DNA of 64,000 bases from Rickettsiales bacterium (GCA_027485855.1 JAIXQD010000033.1:1-64000); one strand, 5' to 3'. Positions 9,919-19,154 are shown, numbered from the stretch's first letter. The notes: generated by a model from the letters alone, not told the origin. Translations and numbers: made by a program.

Positions 9919-10728
9919 TTATGACAAGCCGTGCCACAGTGCAATCAGCATGGCTGTGCCAAGGATAATGCGATAATAAGCAAAAGGTGCAAAGCCGTAG
10001 CGCCCAACAAAATTTAGAAATGTTCTGACCACCAACAAGGCCGTAAAAAAGGCAGCGGCAAAACCAATGGCAATCACCAGCCAGCTATCGGCATTTAAAC
10101 TGTGCCAGTTTTTATACAAGTCATAAGCAACCGCACCAGCCATGGTTGGCAGCGCCAGAAAAAATGAAAACTCGGCCGCAGTTTTACGCTCTAGGCCAAG
10201 ACACAACGCGCCCATAATTGTTGCCCCCGAGCGTGAAACACCCGGCACCATGGCTAGGCACTGAATAAGCCCAATTTTAAAGGCCACCCGCAATGGCACA
10301 GCATCTGACTTAAAGTAACGTGGCTTTAGTGCCATGCGCTCGATCAGCAAAATGGCAAAGCCACCCACAATCAGCATAACGCTCACCACCCATGCATTAA
10401 ACAGCACAGACTTTATAAAATCATGCAGCAATGCACCCAAAAACATGGCGGGTAAAAAAGCCAACACAACCGAGGCTGCAAAATTTTGCTGGGCCTTATC
10501 GTGCGGCAACCCACGCAGCAATTGCCACAGGCGATTAAAATAGACCAGCATAATGGCCAAAATTGCCCCAAGCTGTATGGCCACTTCAAACACACGGCCA
10601 GGGGGGCCAACAAAATTGAGTATATCAACGAGAAGAATAAGGTGCCCTGTTGACGAAACCGGCAAAAACTCGGTTAACCCCTCAACAATGCCCAACAACA
10701 ATGTTTGCAAAAAAATTTCTATGCTCAT
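9919..10728 (-). CDS. uppP: Undecaprenyl-diphosphatase UppP (BacA)
   Basis: The 269-residue polytopic membrane enzyme removes one phosphate from undecaprenyl diphosphate, recycling the lipid carrier for peptidoglycan and other polymers. EGLTEFLPVSSTGHL near the N-terminus and PGVSRSGATI in the middle are the two catalytic signatures, with the Glu, Ser and Arg residues present. Length fits the family. It lies between the tRNA (convergent, touching its stop codon) and the DUF2336 gene, 91 bases upstream. No dedicated terminator is seen before the tRNA on this strand. Confidence 0.95.
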   Translation of the reverse strand: MSIEIFLQTLLLGIVEGLTEFLPVSSTGHLILLVDILNFVGPPGRVFEVAIQLGAILAIMLVYFNRLWQLLRGLPHDKAQQNFAASVVLAFLPAMFLGALLHDFIKSVLFNAWVVSVMLIVGGFAILLIERMALKPRYFKSDAVPLRVAFKIGLIQCLAMVPGVSRSGATIMGALCLGLERKTAAEFSFFLALPTMAGAVAYDLYKNWHSLNADSWLVIAIGFAAAFFTALLVVRTFLNFVGRYGFAPFAYYRIILGTAMLIALWHGLS

Positions 10729-10780
10729 TGGCCAAGCCTAAAGCGGTATGCACCAAAGCGCAAGAGCGTGAGATTAACAA

Positions 10781-10831
10781 AGCTGCTGGAATTAAGTCGG
10801 TTGAGTTAAGCTGCTGGAGTTAAGCTGCCGG
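10781..10831. repeat. Short direct repeat spanning the end of the DUF2336 gene
   Basis: AGCTGCTGGARTTAAG occurs at 10781-10796 and 10809-10824, 28 bases apart, and a shortened copy AGCTGCCGG follows at 10823. The second copy contains the stop codon of the DUF2336 gene (10820-10822). It probably arose by slippage; no function is apparent. Confidence 0.6.
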
Positions 10832-11923
10832 CTGAATAATATCGCCAAGTTTGTCGAGCAAATAGTTGATGTCGGCCTCGGCCATATCTTCAAACTGAGT
10901 CAGAATACGCTCAATCACACGACGGCGGAAACGCTCGCGATCGTGGCTTTGGCCATCAAGCTCGGTTTCGCGCAGCACATCAATGGCCACCCGCACCGCC
11001 GGCAAAAAATTAGTCGGCATGCCTGATTTATCATAGACAGATTTTAAACCCAACCGACCCGCATCATGAATAAGGAGGCGGGCATTGACGATTGGCACAG
11101 CGCCCATCAGTGAAAGTGCATATTCAAAAAATGGCAAATCACCCATACACAAAGCGCGCAACACCAAAGAAGGGGTCAGCCTTTTGTTGCGATAAAGCTG
11201 GGTGACTAATTGCTCGACATCGCGCTCAACAATAATGCCTGCCGATAAACCAACAGTGGCTTTCTCGCGGCTGCGCAAGATAACATCGGCCGCCAATGTG
11301 GGCGACACCTCATGTTTACTAACCAGATAATCTTTTAGCTGGTCTGAGACCATCACCAATAAACGCTCGGCTATGGTGACGGGCAATTTATCGCGCTCAA
11401 CCAGTTTACGCTGCACAGTTTCGTTATCGGTAAAGCGCTCGATGGCTTGCTTATAGCTTTGCTCTTGAATCTTGGCGCCATTATTGCCAACCAATGTGCT
11501 GACCGCTTTCTCGCCGCCCTTATCGATAATTGCGGCAGAAAGATTTTCAGACACAGTGTCTCGGCGGGCGATGGCGGCTTGCTTATTTTCGCCCGCGCTC
11601 TGCACCAACTGAATAAGATCTTGCTCGGATAAAACATTGGACGCTTCAAGAATTGGCAAGGCCACTTGCTCGACATCATTGGCCAGCTTCATGGCGATAT
11701 CATGCGGCAATTTGCTGGATTGCTTCAAATTTTCGGCAAGCGCCGCACGCACCACCACAGCCATGTCATTGGCCATAGCGCGGACAACATCTTGCGCTAA
11801 CGCTAAATCCTTGTCTGACAGGCGCGGGCCTTCAAGCTCTTTGGCCAATTTCTCGGCGACCTCGGCACGCACCAAAGGCGATGGGTCGCGCATCAATTTT
11901 TCAACATCGTCTTTACTCAGCAT
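10820..11923 (-). CDS. DUF2336 domain-containing protein
   Basis: The 367-residue protein matches the alphaproteobacterial DUF2336 family: an N-terminal HEAT-like helical array (MLSKDDVEKLMRD then PSPLVRAEVAEKLAK), VVVRAALAENLK, LPHDIAMKLANDVEQVALPILE, and a central block with LLVMVSDQLKDYLV. No signal peptide or membrane segment is visible, so it is probably cytoplasmic. The family's function is unknown; its architecture suggests a scaffold or regulatory role, which is inference. It lies between uppP and the end of the pot operon on the same strand, with 56 bases to potI, and could be transcribed with either. Confidence 0.8.
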   Translation of the reverse strand: MLSKDDVEKLMRDPSPLVRAEVAEKLAKELEGPRLSDKDLALAQDVVRAMANDMAVVVRAALAENLKQSSKLPHDIAMKLANDVEQVALPILEASNVLSEQDLIQLVQSAGENKQAAIARRDTVSENLSAAIIDKGGEKAVSTLVGNNGAKIQEQSYKQAIERFTDNETVQRKLVERDKLPVTIAERLLVMVSDQLKDYLVSKHEVSPTLAADVILRSREKATVGLSAGIIVERDVEQLVTQLYRNKRLTPSLVLRALCMGDLPFFEYALSLMGAVPIVNARLLIHDAGRLGLKSVYDKSGMPTNFLPAVRVAIDVLRETELDGQSHDRERFRRRVIERILTQFEDMAEADINYLLDKLGDIIQPAA

Positions 11924-11979
11924 CGCCTAAACCCCGTTTATCGAACCATCAAGTTTGCCGCAGAAGAGTTGAGTTACAG

Positions 11980-12780
11980 TTAAGCTTTTGCTGGGCCACG
12001 CGGCATAAGCCATGACGAAAGCCCAATTGCCAAGACCACGCATACCAGCATAATTGTTGCCAAGGCATTGATTTCAGGACTAATTCCCAACCTCACCGCC
12101 GAATATATCACCATGGGCAAAGTCGTAGAGCCGGGCCCCGAAACAAAAGAGGCAATCACTAAATCATCAAGCGACAACGTAAAGGCCAAAAACCAACCAG
12201 AAATAATGGCCGGTGCAATAAGCGGCAAGGTAATGCTAAAAAATATTGTGCTTGGTCGCGCCCCCAAATCCATTGCGGCTTCTTCAAGCGATATATCAAG
12301 CCCGACTAAGCGCGATTGCACCACAACAGCGACATAGGCCATGGCAAAGGTGGTGTGAGCTAAAATAATTGTGAGCGTGCCGCGCCCCTCCGGCCAGCCC
12401 AACCATTGCTCGGTAGTCACGAATAACAGCAATAATGCAATACCGATTATAACTTCAGGCATGACCAGTGGTGCTGCAACCAACGCCCCAAAAAGTGCGC
12501 GGCCACGAAAAACATTAAAGCGTGCTAAAACTAAGCCCGCCAAAGTGCCAAAAATTATTGCCAAGGTTGCGGTAGTGCCAGCAACAATCAGCGATTGCGT
12601 CACCGCTGACATAATCTTTTGGTTATGCCAAAGCTCGGCATACCAATGTAGCGACCAGCCAGACCAAATCGCCACAGATTTTGCCGCGTTAAATGAATAA
12701 AGCACCAAAATAATAATCGGCGCATACAAAAAACTAAAGCCCAGTATCAACCATAAATAGAGCCAAGGCGAGCGTGTCAT
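11980..12780 (-). CDS. potI: Putrescine ABC transporter permease PotI
   Basis: This is the second inner-membrane permease of a polyamine importer, 266 residues with six membrane helices. The transporter loop EEAAMDLGARPSTIFFSITLPLIAPAI, which docks on the ATPase, is clear. I place the start at the ATG at 12780 because it overlaps the potH stop as ATGA; a longer frame reaching 12876 would lie inside potH and adds a sequence unlike the family. It is the last gene of potF-G-H-I. Confidence 0.9.
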   Translation of the reverse strand: MTRSPWLYLWLILGFSFLYAPIIILVLYSFNAAKSVAIWSGWSLHWYAELWHNQKIMSAVTQSLIVAGTTATLAIIFGTLAGLVLARFNVFRGRALFGALVAAPLVMPEVIIGIALLLLFVTTEQWLGWPEGRGTLTIILAHTTFAMAYVAVVVQSRLVGLDISLEEAAMDLGARPSTIFFSITLPLIAPAIISGWFLAFTLSLDDLVIASFVSGPGSTTLPMVIYSAVRLGISPEINALATIMLVCVVLAIGLSSWLMPRGPAKA

Positions 12781-13724
12781 GACCGGCCTATTTTGTTTTG
12801 TAGTCGCTGCAATACAATCATGGGCGCCACCAAAAGCAGCAGCATAGCGATGGCAATGGTAGAGGCCATAGGCCAATCACGATTATTGAAAAATTCCTGC
12901 CACAACACACGGCCAATCATTGGGCTATCGGGCCCACCGAGCAAATCTGGAATGACAAATTCGCCAACAGCCGGAATAAACACCAGCAAGCAACCCGCAA
13001 GAATGCCCGATAAAGATAAGGGCAAAGTGATAGAGCAAAAACTACGCCAAGGCCGACAGCCTAAATCGCTGGCGGCCTCAAGCAGGTTGATATCCATTTT
13101 CTCTAAAGTGGCATAAAGCGGCAAAACCATAAACGGCAAATAGGAATAGACAATGCCAATATAGACAGCGACCGGTGTGTAAAGAATTTGTATGGGCGCA
13201 TCGATAAGGCCAAGACTGAGCAAGAAATTATTGAGCAAGCCATTATTTTGCAAAATGCCAATCCATGCATAGACGCGAATAAGAAAAGATGTCCAAAATG
13301 GCAAAATCACCAGCAACAATAACAGCGGACGAATAGTGTGTGGCGAGCGGGCGATGGCATAGGCCAAAGGGTAGCCCAGTAACAGGCACAGTAATGTTGA
13401 TAAAGCGGCAACCTTTAGTGAATTGAGATAGGCCGAGATATAGAGGCTATCGCCCAACAAAAATATATAATTGGCCAAGCTGGCACCCAAACTTAAGCCT
13501 GTGTCATCGACACTGAGCAATGGCGTATAGGGTGGTTGCGACACAACAGGTTGCGCCAAGCTAATTTTAAAAATTATCAGGCAGGGCAGCAAAAAAAAGA
13601 TAATCAGCCAAAGATAAGGCACAGCGATAACTAGTCTTTTGCCGTTATGGGCAAAAAAGCCGCTTAAGCCAAATAATGCTGGCTGAATAAATCGCCCCAG
13701 CCGAGATAAGCCAGAGCGCATCAT
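12777..13724 (-). CDS. potH: Putrescine ABC transporter permease PotH
   Basis: The first permease subunit, 315 residues, has an N-terminal cytoplasmic tail, a helix starting VIAVPYLWLIIFFLLPC and the EAA loop LLEAASDLGCRPWRSFCSITLPLS. A periplasmic stretch after helix 1 (about residues 55-80) is typical of PotH. Its start overlaps the stop of potG by 4 bases and its stop overlaps potI as ATGA, so the subunits are translationally coupled. GPDSPMIGRVLWQEFFNNRDWPMA near the C-terminus is characteristic of the family. Confidence 0.9.
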   Translation of the reverse strand: MMRSGLSRLGRFIQPALFGLSGFFAHNGKRLVIAVPYLWLIIFFLLPCLIIFKISLAQPVVSQPPYTPLLSVDDTGLSLGASLANYIFLLGDSLYISAYLNSLKVAALSTLLCLLLGYPLAYAIARSPHTIRPLLLLLVILPFWTSFLIRVYAWIGILQNNGLLNNFLLSLGLIDAPIQILYTPVAVYIGIVYSYLPFMVLPLYATLEKMDINLLEAASDLGCRPWRSFCSITLPLSLSGILAGCLLVFIPAVGEFVIPDLLGGPDSPMIGRVLWQEFFNNRDWPMASTIAIAMLLLLVAPMIVLQRLQNKIGRS

Positions 13725-14872
13725 TGCGTCAGCAACTGGGCTGCATTTGGGGCAAAACTAATTTTAACTTTATCGCCCCAGGTAAGCGCGCCTTCGAGCA
13801 CTCTAAATTTATTAGGCTGGGTTACACGCAACCGAAAGCCATTATCGAGCTGCACCCAAAAAGCCGATAAATTACCAACATAAGATATCTCGACAATTTG
13901 CCCACTTAATTGATTTGGCAATTCTACTTGATTGTTTAAATCATCGGCTGGTTGAAGGGGGATTTTTTGAATTGTTATTTTTTCGGGCCGCAAGGCCAGT
14001 GTAACATTTTCAGCCATAGGCAAATCGCCCGTTTTGGCGACAATAACTTTACCGCCCAAATCGGTGCTCTCTAATAGATAATGCTCGTTATGCATACCCA
14101 GCAAGCGCGCTTGCAGCAAGTTAACCGAGCCAATAAAATCGGCTACAAACACAGAGTTTGGCTGTTCGTAAATCTGTTGCGGCGAGCCAATTTGCACAAT
14201 TTCGCCAGCACGCATCACCGCCATGCGCGTGGAAAGGCTCATGGCTTCTTCCTGGTCGTGCGTGACCACAATAAAAGTTATGCCCATTTTTTCTTGAATA
14301 TTGACCAGCTCAAACTGTGTTTGCTCGCGTAGTTTTTTATCAAGCGCACCAAGCGGCTCATCGAGCAGCAGTACTTTCGGCCTTTTAATGAGAGCCCGCG
14401 CCAAAGCAACACGTTGCTTTTGCCCGCCTGAAAGCTGTGCTGGCTTGCGCGCCGCAAACTCGGTGAGTTGCACCATTTGTAATGCATCATCAACACGCTG
14501 CTTTATCTCAGCTTTGGGGCAGCGCTCTTGTTTGAGGCCAAAAGCGATATTATCGAAAACACTCATATGCGGAAAAAGCGCGTAATTCTGAAACATCATA
14601 TTGACCGGCCGCGCATAGGGCGGAACATCGGTCATGTCCAACCCATCGATAAAAACACGGCCAGAACTGGGGCGTTCAAACCCAGCTAAAATGCGCAGCA
14701 ATGTAGTTTTGCCACAGCCCGAACCGCCCAGAAGCGAAAATAACTCGCCGCCATAAATTTCGAGCGAGACATTTTTTACAGCAGCAACATTGCCATAATT
14801 TTTACAGACTTGCTCTAGCTGCACGGTGACAGGCTTTGCCGACGACACCGCCAGCCCATTTTGCTTTAACAA
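13721..14872 (-). CDS. potG: Putrescine ABC transporter ATPase PotG
   Basis: The ATP-hydrolysing subunit has Walker A GGSGCGKTT, signature LSGGQKQRVALARAL, Walker B VLLLDEPLGALD and the switch His in VTHDQEEA, followed by a C-terminal TOBE regulatory domain (about residues 270-383). The frame has no ATG at its beginning. I chose the TTG at 14872 because AGGG lies 8 bases upstream and it falls just after the potF stop; TTG at 14902 and GTG at 14848 are alternatives. Members of this group energise polyamine import. Confidence 0.88.
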   Translation of the reverse strand: MLKQNGLAVSSAKPVTVQLEQVCKNYGNVAAVKNVSLEIYGGELFSLLGGSGCGKTTLLRILAGFERPSSGRVFIDGLDMTDVPPYARPVNMMFQNYALFPHMSVFDNIAFGLKQERCPKAEIKQRVDDALQMVQLTEFAARKPAQLSGGQKQRVALARALIKRPKVLLLDEPLGALDKKLREQTQFELVNIQEKMGITFIVVTHDQEEAMSLSTRMAVMRAGEIVQIGSPQQIYEQPNSVFVADFIGSVNLLQARLLGMHNEHYLLESTDLGGKVIVAKTGDLPMAENVTLALRPEKITIQKIPLQPADDLNNQVELPNQLSGQIVEISYVGNLSAFWVQLDNGFRLRVTQPNKFRVLEGALTWGDKVKISFAPNAAQLLTQ

Positions 14873-14874
14873 AA

Positions 14875-15969
14875 TTATTGCCCTGCAGTAATGCGCGTCC
14901 AAGCGCGTGTGCGCTGGCGCTCAAAAGCTGGACTTGCCTGGGTCAGGGTAAACATTTTTGCGCGCACCTCGGCCGAGGGAAAGGTTGAAGGGTCTGTGCG
15001 AATAGCCTCGTCAACCATAGGCAAAGAATCTGGCACAGCATTACCATAGGCAACAAAGTTGGTAATTTTGGCCATATTCTCGGGCGCGAGGACAAAGTTT
15101 ATATATGCATAAGCACCATCAGGGTTTGGTGCGTCCGCTGGTATGGCCATCATATCGAACCACAACAACGTGCCCTCTTTTGGGATGACATATTGGATTT
15201 TGATATTATTCTTGGCTTCTTCTGCGCGTGTTTTAGCTTGCACCGCATCGCCAGACCAACCAACAGATAAGCACAAATTGCCACTGGCAAGGTCATTGAT
15301 ATAGTTGGATGAGTGGAAATATTTAATATAAGGCCGAACTTTGTTCAGTAGCTCAATGGCGGCCTTTAAATCTTCTGGTTTTTCACTATTGGGGTCACGC
15401 CCAAGATAATGAAGTGCCAAAGGCATAATCTCGGTTGCTGCATTCAGCATGCTGACGCCACAATCGGCGAAATTTTTTACAATTTCTGGGTCAAAAATCA
15501 TCCGCCAGCTATCGACGGGCGCATTAGGCAGGCGTTTTTTGATTGCATCGACATTATAAGCAAAGCCATTAGTGCCCCACTGGTAAATCACCCCATATTT
15601 ATTGCCCGGATCAGAAGTTTCGACAAACTTCATTAATTGTGGGTCGAGCTTGCTCCAGTTCGGGATTTTGCTACGGTCTAAAGAGCGAAAGAGACCGGCT
15701 TGCACCATGCGCGCAAAATAAGGCTGTGAGGTCGGCACCACAATATCAAAGCCCGAGCGCCCCGCCAGCATCTTAGCTTCGAGAATATCGTTATTATCAT
15801 ACACGTCATAATTGGTACGCAATTTGGTTGCTGCGGTAAAATCGGCCAAGGTGGTTTCGCCGATATAATCTGACCAATTATAAATATTGACAGTATCGGT
15901 TGCAGCCTGCGCATGCCCAAAAGCAAAACTAAAAAGCGTGGCGAGAAATAAGGTCTTTAGCTTTTGCAT
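14875..15969 (-). CDS. potF: Periplasmic putrescine-binding protein PotF
   Basis: The 364-residue protein begins with a Sec signal peptide (MQKLKTLFLATLFSFAFGHAQA) and folds as a periplasmic binding protein. TVNIYNWSDYIG is the polyamine-binding signature; the Ser-Asp pair after the Trp is PotF-like rather than the Thr-Glu of PotD, which favours putrescine (family knowledge). VGWSGDAVQA and EGTLLWFDMMAIP are further typical blocks. The start at 15969 follows GGGAG by 8 bases; the longer frame to 16104 lacks a signal peptide at its front. It is the first gene of the transporter, 22 bases after the hydrolase gene. Confidence 0.92.
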   Translation of the reverse strand: MQKLKTLFLATLFSFAFGHAQAATDTVNIYNWSDYIGETTLADFTAATKLRTNYDVYDNNDILEAKMLAGRSGFDIVVPTSQPYFARMVQAGLFRSLDRSKIPNWSKLDPQLMKFVETSDPGNKYGVIYQWGTNGFAYNVDAIKKRLPNAPVDSWRMIFDPEIVKNFADCGVSMLNAATEIMPLALHYLGRDPNSEKPEDLKAAIELLNKVRPYIKYFHSSNYINDLASGNLCLSVGWSGDAVQAKTRAEEAKNNIKIQYVIPKEGTLLWFDMMAIPADAPNPDGAYAYINFVLAPENMAKITNFVAYGNAVPDSLPMVDEAIRTDPSTFPSAEVRAKMFTLTQASPAFERQRTRAWTRITAGQ

Positions 15970-15991
15970 ATGAACACTCCCAATTATGTGA

Positions 15992-16966
15992 TTAAGGCGA
16001 TGGGTTTTGATTGAAGCCAGAATTAGGTTTTGGCGGCCGTGGTAAGCTCGCGATAAATTGATCGATAAACTGCCAGCGCAGCTTTTGTGCGGCATCGTCG
16101 GCAAGATTTATCTCATGCTTGCACTGAATAAAATGTTGCGCCCAACCAAAGCGCTGCGCAAATTGAGTTTGCGTATCGACCCGCACCAAAGAATCATTGC
16201 TGGCCGTGATAATAATGCCCTTGGCTTTTGGTGGCCCCTCTAAACTCAGCCCTCGCAATTTAGCGGTAAACTCGAGTGCCGCATATAACCAGCCATTGGT
16301 CACGCCGCCAATAACCAGCGCTGGATTTTTCTTTTTTAACGCAAGCCACCGTTTGAAACGCTCTTGGTCGGTTGTTAAAATATTATTCTGGGCACTGACC
16401 TGCTCAAGATCATAGCGGCCTTGTGTTGGTGCATAAGCATGCGCGCGGCCCGCATAAACAAGCTTGCGTACAATCCACTCGCCGACAGCACCTGGCACTG
16501 TTTTTATAGACAGCATCGGGCTTTCAAGCACGACGCCACAAATCTTTTGCGCCCAATCTGGCCGAGCATAAAGAAAGCCCGTGGTCACAGCAGCCCCCAT
16601 AGAGTTGGCATGCAGCAAAACAGGGCCCGATTGTGCTGTGGACGACAAATAAGTATCCATCACTTCGCCCATGGCCTCAACGTAACTATCAAAAGTTGGG
16701 ACATGACTTTTATGTGCATCAGGCAAATAGCGCTGCGATAGGCCCTGCCCTGGCCAATCAAAGCTCAGCACACGCCAGCCGCGCTCTTGAAAAGCGCCAA
16801 CCGTTGTTTCTAGATAGCTTTCGATGAAACCGCCACGGCCATGCAGCAACACAACTGTGCCCGCAAATGGCTGCTGTGGGTCGGCGTCATGCCAAGCGGC
16901 ACGCAGTGTCATGCCATTTTTTAAATGATGCTGAAAATAGTTTGGTGCAGGCAGGTTTGTGCTCAT
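15992..16966 (-). CDS. Alpha/beta hydrolase of the monoacylglycerol lipase/lysophospholipase type
   Basis: The 324-residue protein has VVLLHGRGGFIESY (oxyanion region), a nucleophile elbow LHANSMGAAVT, a probable acid in TASNDSLV and a catalytic His in CKHEINLADDA, so a full Ser-Asp-His triad can be proposed. The elbow has Ala-Asn in place of the usual Gly-His before the Ser. No signal peptide is visible. Its start overlaps the stop of the aminotransferase gene as TGATG, and it precedes potF by 22 bases, so it belongs to the polyamine operon. A role in hydrolysing an amide or ester of a polyamine intermediate is possible but only inferred from context. Confidence 0.8.
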   Translation of the reverse strand: MSTNLPAPNYFQHHLKNGMTLRAAWHDADPQQPFAGTVVLLHGRGGFIESYLETTVGAFQERGWRVLSFDWPGQGLSQRYLPDAHKSHVPTFDSYVEAMGEVMDTYLSSTAQSGPVLLHANSMGAAVTTGFLYARPDWAQKICGVVLESPMLSIKTVPGAVGEWIVRKLVYAGRAHAYAPTQGRYDLEQVSAQNNILTTDQERFKRWLALKKKNPALVIGGVTNGWLYAALEFTAKLRGLSLEGPPKAKGIIITASNDSLVRVDTQTQFAQRFGWAQHFIQCKHEINLADDAAQKLRWQFIDQFIASLPRPPKPNSGFNQNPSP

Positions 16967-18360
16967 CAGCTACGCCCCAAATCTTTTGCCGTAAGATCAA
17001 GGCATAATTTTGCTAAGGCCACCATTTCGTCTATCTCACTGCGCGTGATGGTGAGTGGCGGTGAAAAAACCATGGTATCGCGCACCGCCCGCATAATGAG
17101 GCCATTTTTAAAGCAGTGATCGCGGCATTTTAGGCCAACGGCACCATCACCCGGAAATAATGTGCGCGTTTTTTTATCGGCGCAAAGCTCGATTGCGCCA
17201 ATAAGCCCAACCATGCGCACTTCGCCAACAATCGGATGATCGGCCAGTGTCTCTTGCATTTTTTTAAACAAATAAGGTCCAGTATCTTCGGCAACGCGCT
17301 CAATCAAACGCTCATTTTCAATCACATCAAGGTTAGCCAAACCCACAGCGCAAGCCACCGGATGGCCCGAATAAGTAAAGCCGTGATAAAACTCTTCGCC
17401 GCGTTCAACCAATGTTTGCGCCACGCGCTCGCCCACCAACACGGCCGAAAGCGGCACATAACCAGAGGTGATGCCCTTGGCGATGGTCATAAGATCGGGC
17501 TTTATATTATAATAATGGCTGCCAAACCATTTTCCGAGGCGGCCAAAACCACAAATAACCTCATCGGCAACCAGCAGCACATTATTTTCACGGCAAATAC
17601 GTTGCACTTCAGGCCAGTAACTTTCGGGCGGAATAATAACCCCACCGGCGCCTTGAATTGGCTCGGCAAAAAAAGCCGCCACCTTGTCGGCGCCCAGACC
17701 TTTAATGCGTATTTCAAGCATTTTGGCGGCATAGCGGCCAAACTCTTCGGGCGACATATCGCCGCCTTCACCAAACCAATAGGGCGGCAAGACATGCACA
17801 AACCCCGGAAGCGGCAAATCGCCCTGCTGATGCATGGGGGTCATACCACCCACCGATGCCGCAGCCATGGTTGAGCCGTGATAACCAAATTTACGCCCGA
17901 TGATAATTTTTTTGTCGGGCTTGCCTTCTAAATTCCAGAAATGACGCACCATGCGAATGGCTGTATCAACCGCTTCAGAACCCGAATTAGCATACATCAC
18001 TTTTTTAATGCCTTCGGGCGCACGTTGCACCAAACGCTCGGCCAGTAAAATTGATGGGCTTGTCGTGGTTTTGAAAAATGAATTGTAAAATGGCAAAGTT
18101 TTCATTTGCAGTGCGGCAGCATCGATGAGTTCTTGGCGGCCATAACCGACCATCACACACCAAAGCCCAGCCATGGCATCGAGCGCTTTTTTGCCTTCGC
18201 TATCCCACAAATAGACACCCTCGGCTTTGGTAATAACGCGCGTGCCCTCAACCGCTAAAGTGCGGTGATTGGTAAAAGGATGCATATGATATTCGGCATC
18301 GATTGACTTTAGCTCGTTGGTGCTGAGCGTATCGAGATGATGATGTTTGGCGCTAGCCAT
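16966..18360 (-). CDS. Class III PLP aminotransferase, putrescine/polyamine-pyruvate type (SpuC-like)
   Basis: The 464-residue enzyme transfers an amino group from an omega-amine to a keto acid. Visible features are ANSGSEAVDTAIRMVR (PLP phosphate binding), FGYHGST, EPIQGAGGVIIPP, ADEVICGFGRLG (the PLP-pyridine Asp) and TIAKGITSGYVPLSAV with the Schiff-base Lys. The N-terminal HMHPFTNHRTLAVEGTRVI and overall length match the putrescine-pyruvate aminotransferase (SpuC) group, and its operon with potFGHI supports that substrate. Beta-alanine or other omega-amino acids are alternatives. It is the first gene of the polyamine operon. Confidence 0.88.
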   Translation of the reverse strand: MASAKHHHLDTLSTNELKSIDAEYHMHPFTNHRTLAVEGTRVITKAEGVYLWDSEGKKALDAMAGLWCVMVGYGRQELIDAAALQMKTLPFYNSFFKTTTSPSILLAERLVQRAPEGIKKVMYANSGSEAVDTAIRMVRHFWNLEGKPDKKIIIGRKFGYHGSTMAAASVGGMTPMHQQGDLPLPGFVHVLPPYWFGEGGDMSPEEFGRYAAKMLEIRIKGLGADKVAAFFAEPIQGAGGVIIPPESYWPEVQRICRENNVLLVADEVICGFGRLGKWFGSHYYNIKPDLMTIAKGITSGYVPLSAVLVGERVAQTLVERGEEFYHGFTYSGHPVACAVGLANLDVIENERLIERVAEDTGPYLFKKMQETLADHPIVGEVRMVGLIGAIELCADKKTRTLFPGDGAVGLKCRDHCFKNGLIMRAVRDTMVFSPPLTITRSEIDEMVALAKLCLDLTAKDLGRS

Positions 18361-18407
18361 AGAAGACTCCGTAAACGAGGGGCGGCTGCTATTATGCCGT
18401 ATCGGGG

Positions 18408-19142
18408 CTAACTGTCCACTAATTCGCGCAAAATTGGGTAAGTCAAAGCATGCGGCTCGGCTGAAATCGTTGATGGACAGAAATGGGCATGAAAACTACG
18501 TAAAATTGTTTCAGTTTGTGTGTCAAGAACACCCGTTTGCGGGCAATCATAGCCATACTGCCTCAATAAACGCTGAATAAGTTCAAGGGCCACTAAGGGC
18601 TCTGGCTTAATGGCGCTTTGCGGCCAATGGCCAACACCATTTTTCGCAAATAGAGCCCACGGAAAATGCGGCCCGGGATCGAGCTTACGTTGCGGTGCAA
18701 CATCACTATGCCCCACAATGTTATACGCGGGTATTGCGTGGTGATGCACCAAATATTGGCTAAGGTTAAGGCATGTTGCTATCTGCGCTGCTGAAAAAGC
18801 CTCAAGCCCCCAACTATGGCCCGGATTGACCAGCTCAATGCCAATTGAACGATGATTTAATGCGGTCTGGCCACGCCAATAGCTTTGCCCTGCATGCCAC
18901 GCGCAAAGATGATCTGGCACTAACTGAAAAATCGTACCATCGGTATCAACAACATAATGCGCGCTCACCTCACGCTTGGGGTCTTGTGGGTAAGCTTGCT
19001 GCAAAAGCGCAATTGCACCTGCTGCACTTGGCAGGTCTGTGTAATGGAAAATTAAATGGTCTATTGCAGCGCCTGCGGCAAGCACCCGCGTAGAGTAATT
19101 AGGAGAAGGCGATTGAATGATGTTAAGAGAAGTCGCCATCAT
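18408..19142 (-). CDS. AmpD-like N-acetylmuramoyl-L-alanine amidase (Amidase_2)
   Basis: The 244-residue protein has the zinc amidase fold: IDHLIFHYTD (first zinc His), VSAHYVVDTDG, AWHAGQSYWRG, SIGIELVNPGH and YNIVGHSDVAPQRKLDPGPHFPW with the second His and Asp ligands. After about residue 180 a short helical region resembles a peptidoglycan-binding domain (LLRQYGYDCPQTGVLDTQTETILRSFHAHF). No signal peptide is visible, which fits a cytoplasmic AmpD that cleaves anhydro-muropeptides during wall recycling. It follows the djlA-like gene by 12 bases. Confidence 0.88.
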   Translation of the reverse strand: MMATSLNIIQSPSPNYSTRVLAAGAAIDHLIFHYTDLPSAAGAIALLQQAYPQDPKREVSAHYVVDTDGTIFQLVPDHLCAWHAGQSYWRGQTALNHRSIGIELVNPGHSWGLEAFSAAQIATCLNLSQYLVHHHAIPAYNIVGHSDVAPQRKLDPGPHFPWALFAKNGVGHWPQSAIKPEPLVALELIQRLLRQYGYDCPQTGVLDTQTETILRSFHAHFCPSTISAEPHALTYPILRELVDS

Positions 19143-19154
19143 TAATACTGGGCT

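Noticed and set aside
12781..12876. Longer N-terminus for potI
   Set aside because: It lies wholly inside potH and its sequence does not look like a permease start; the ATGA overlap at 12777-12780 is the normal arrangement.
15970..16104. Longer N-terminus for potF
   Set aside because: It overlaps the hydrolase gene and would place the signal peptide 45 residues inside the protein; a good ribosome site supports 15969.
17236..17874. 212-codon plus-strand frame
   Set aside because: It is antisense to the aminotransferase, whose catalytic motifs are intact; no domain or ribosome site.
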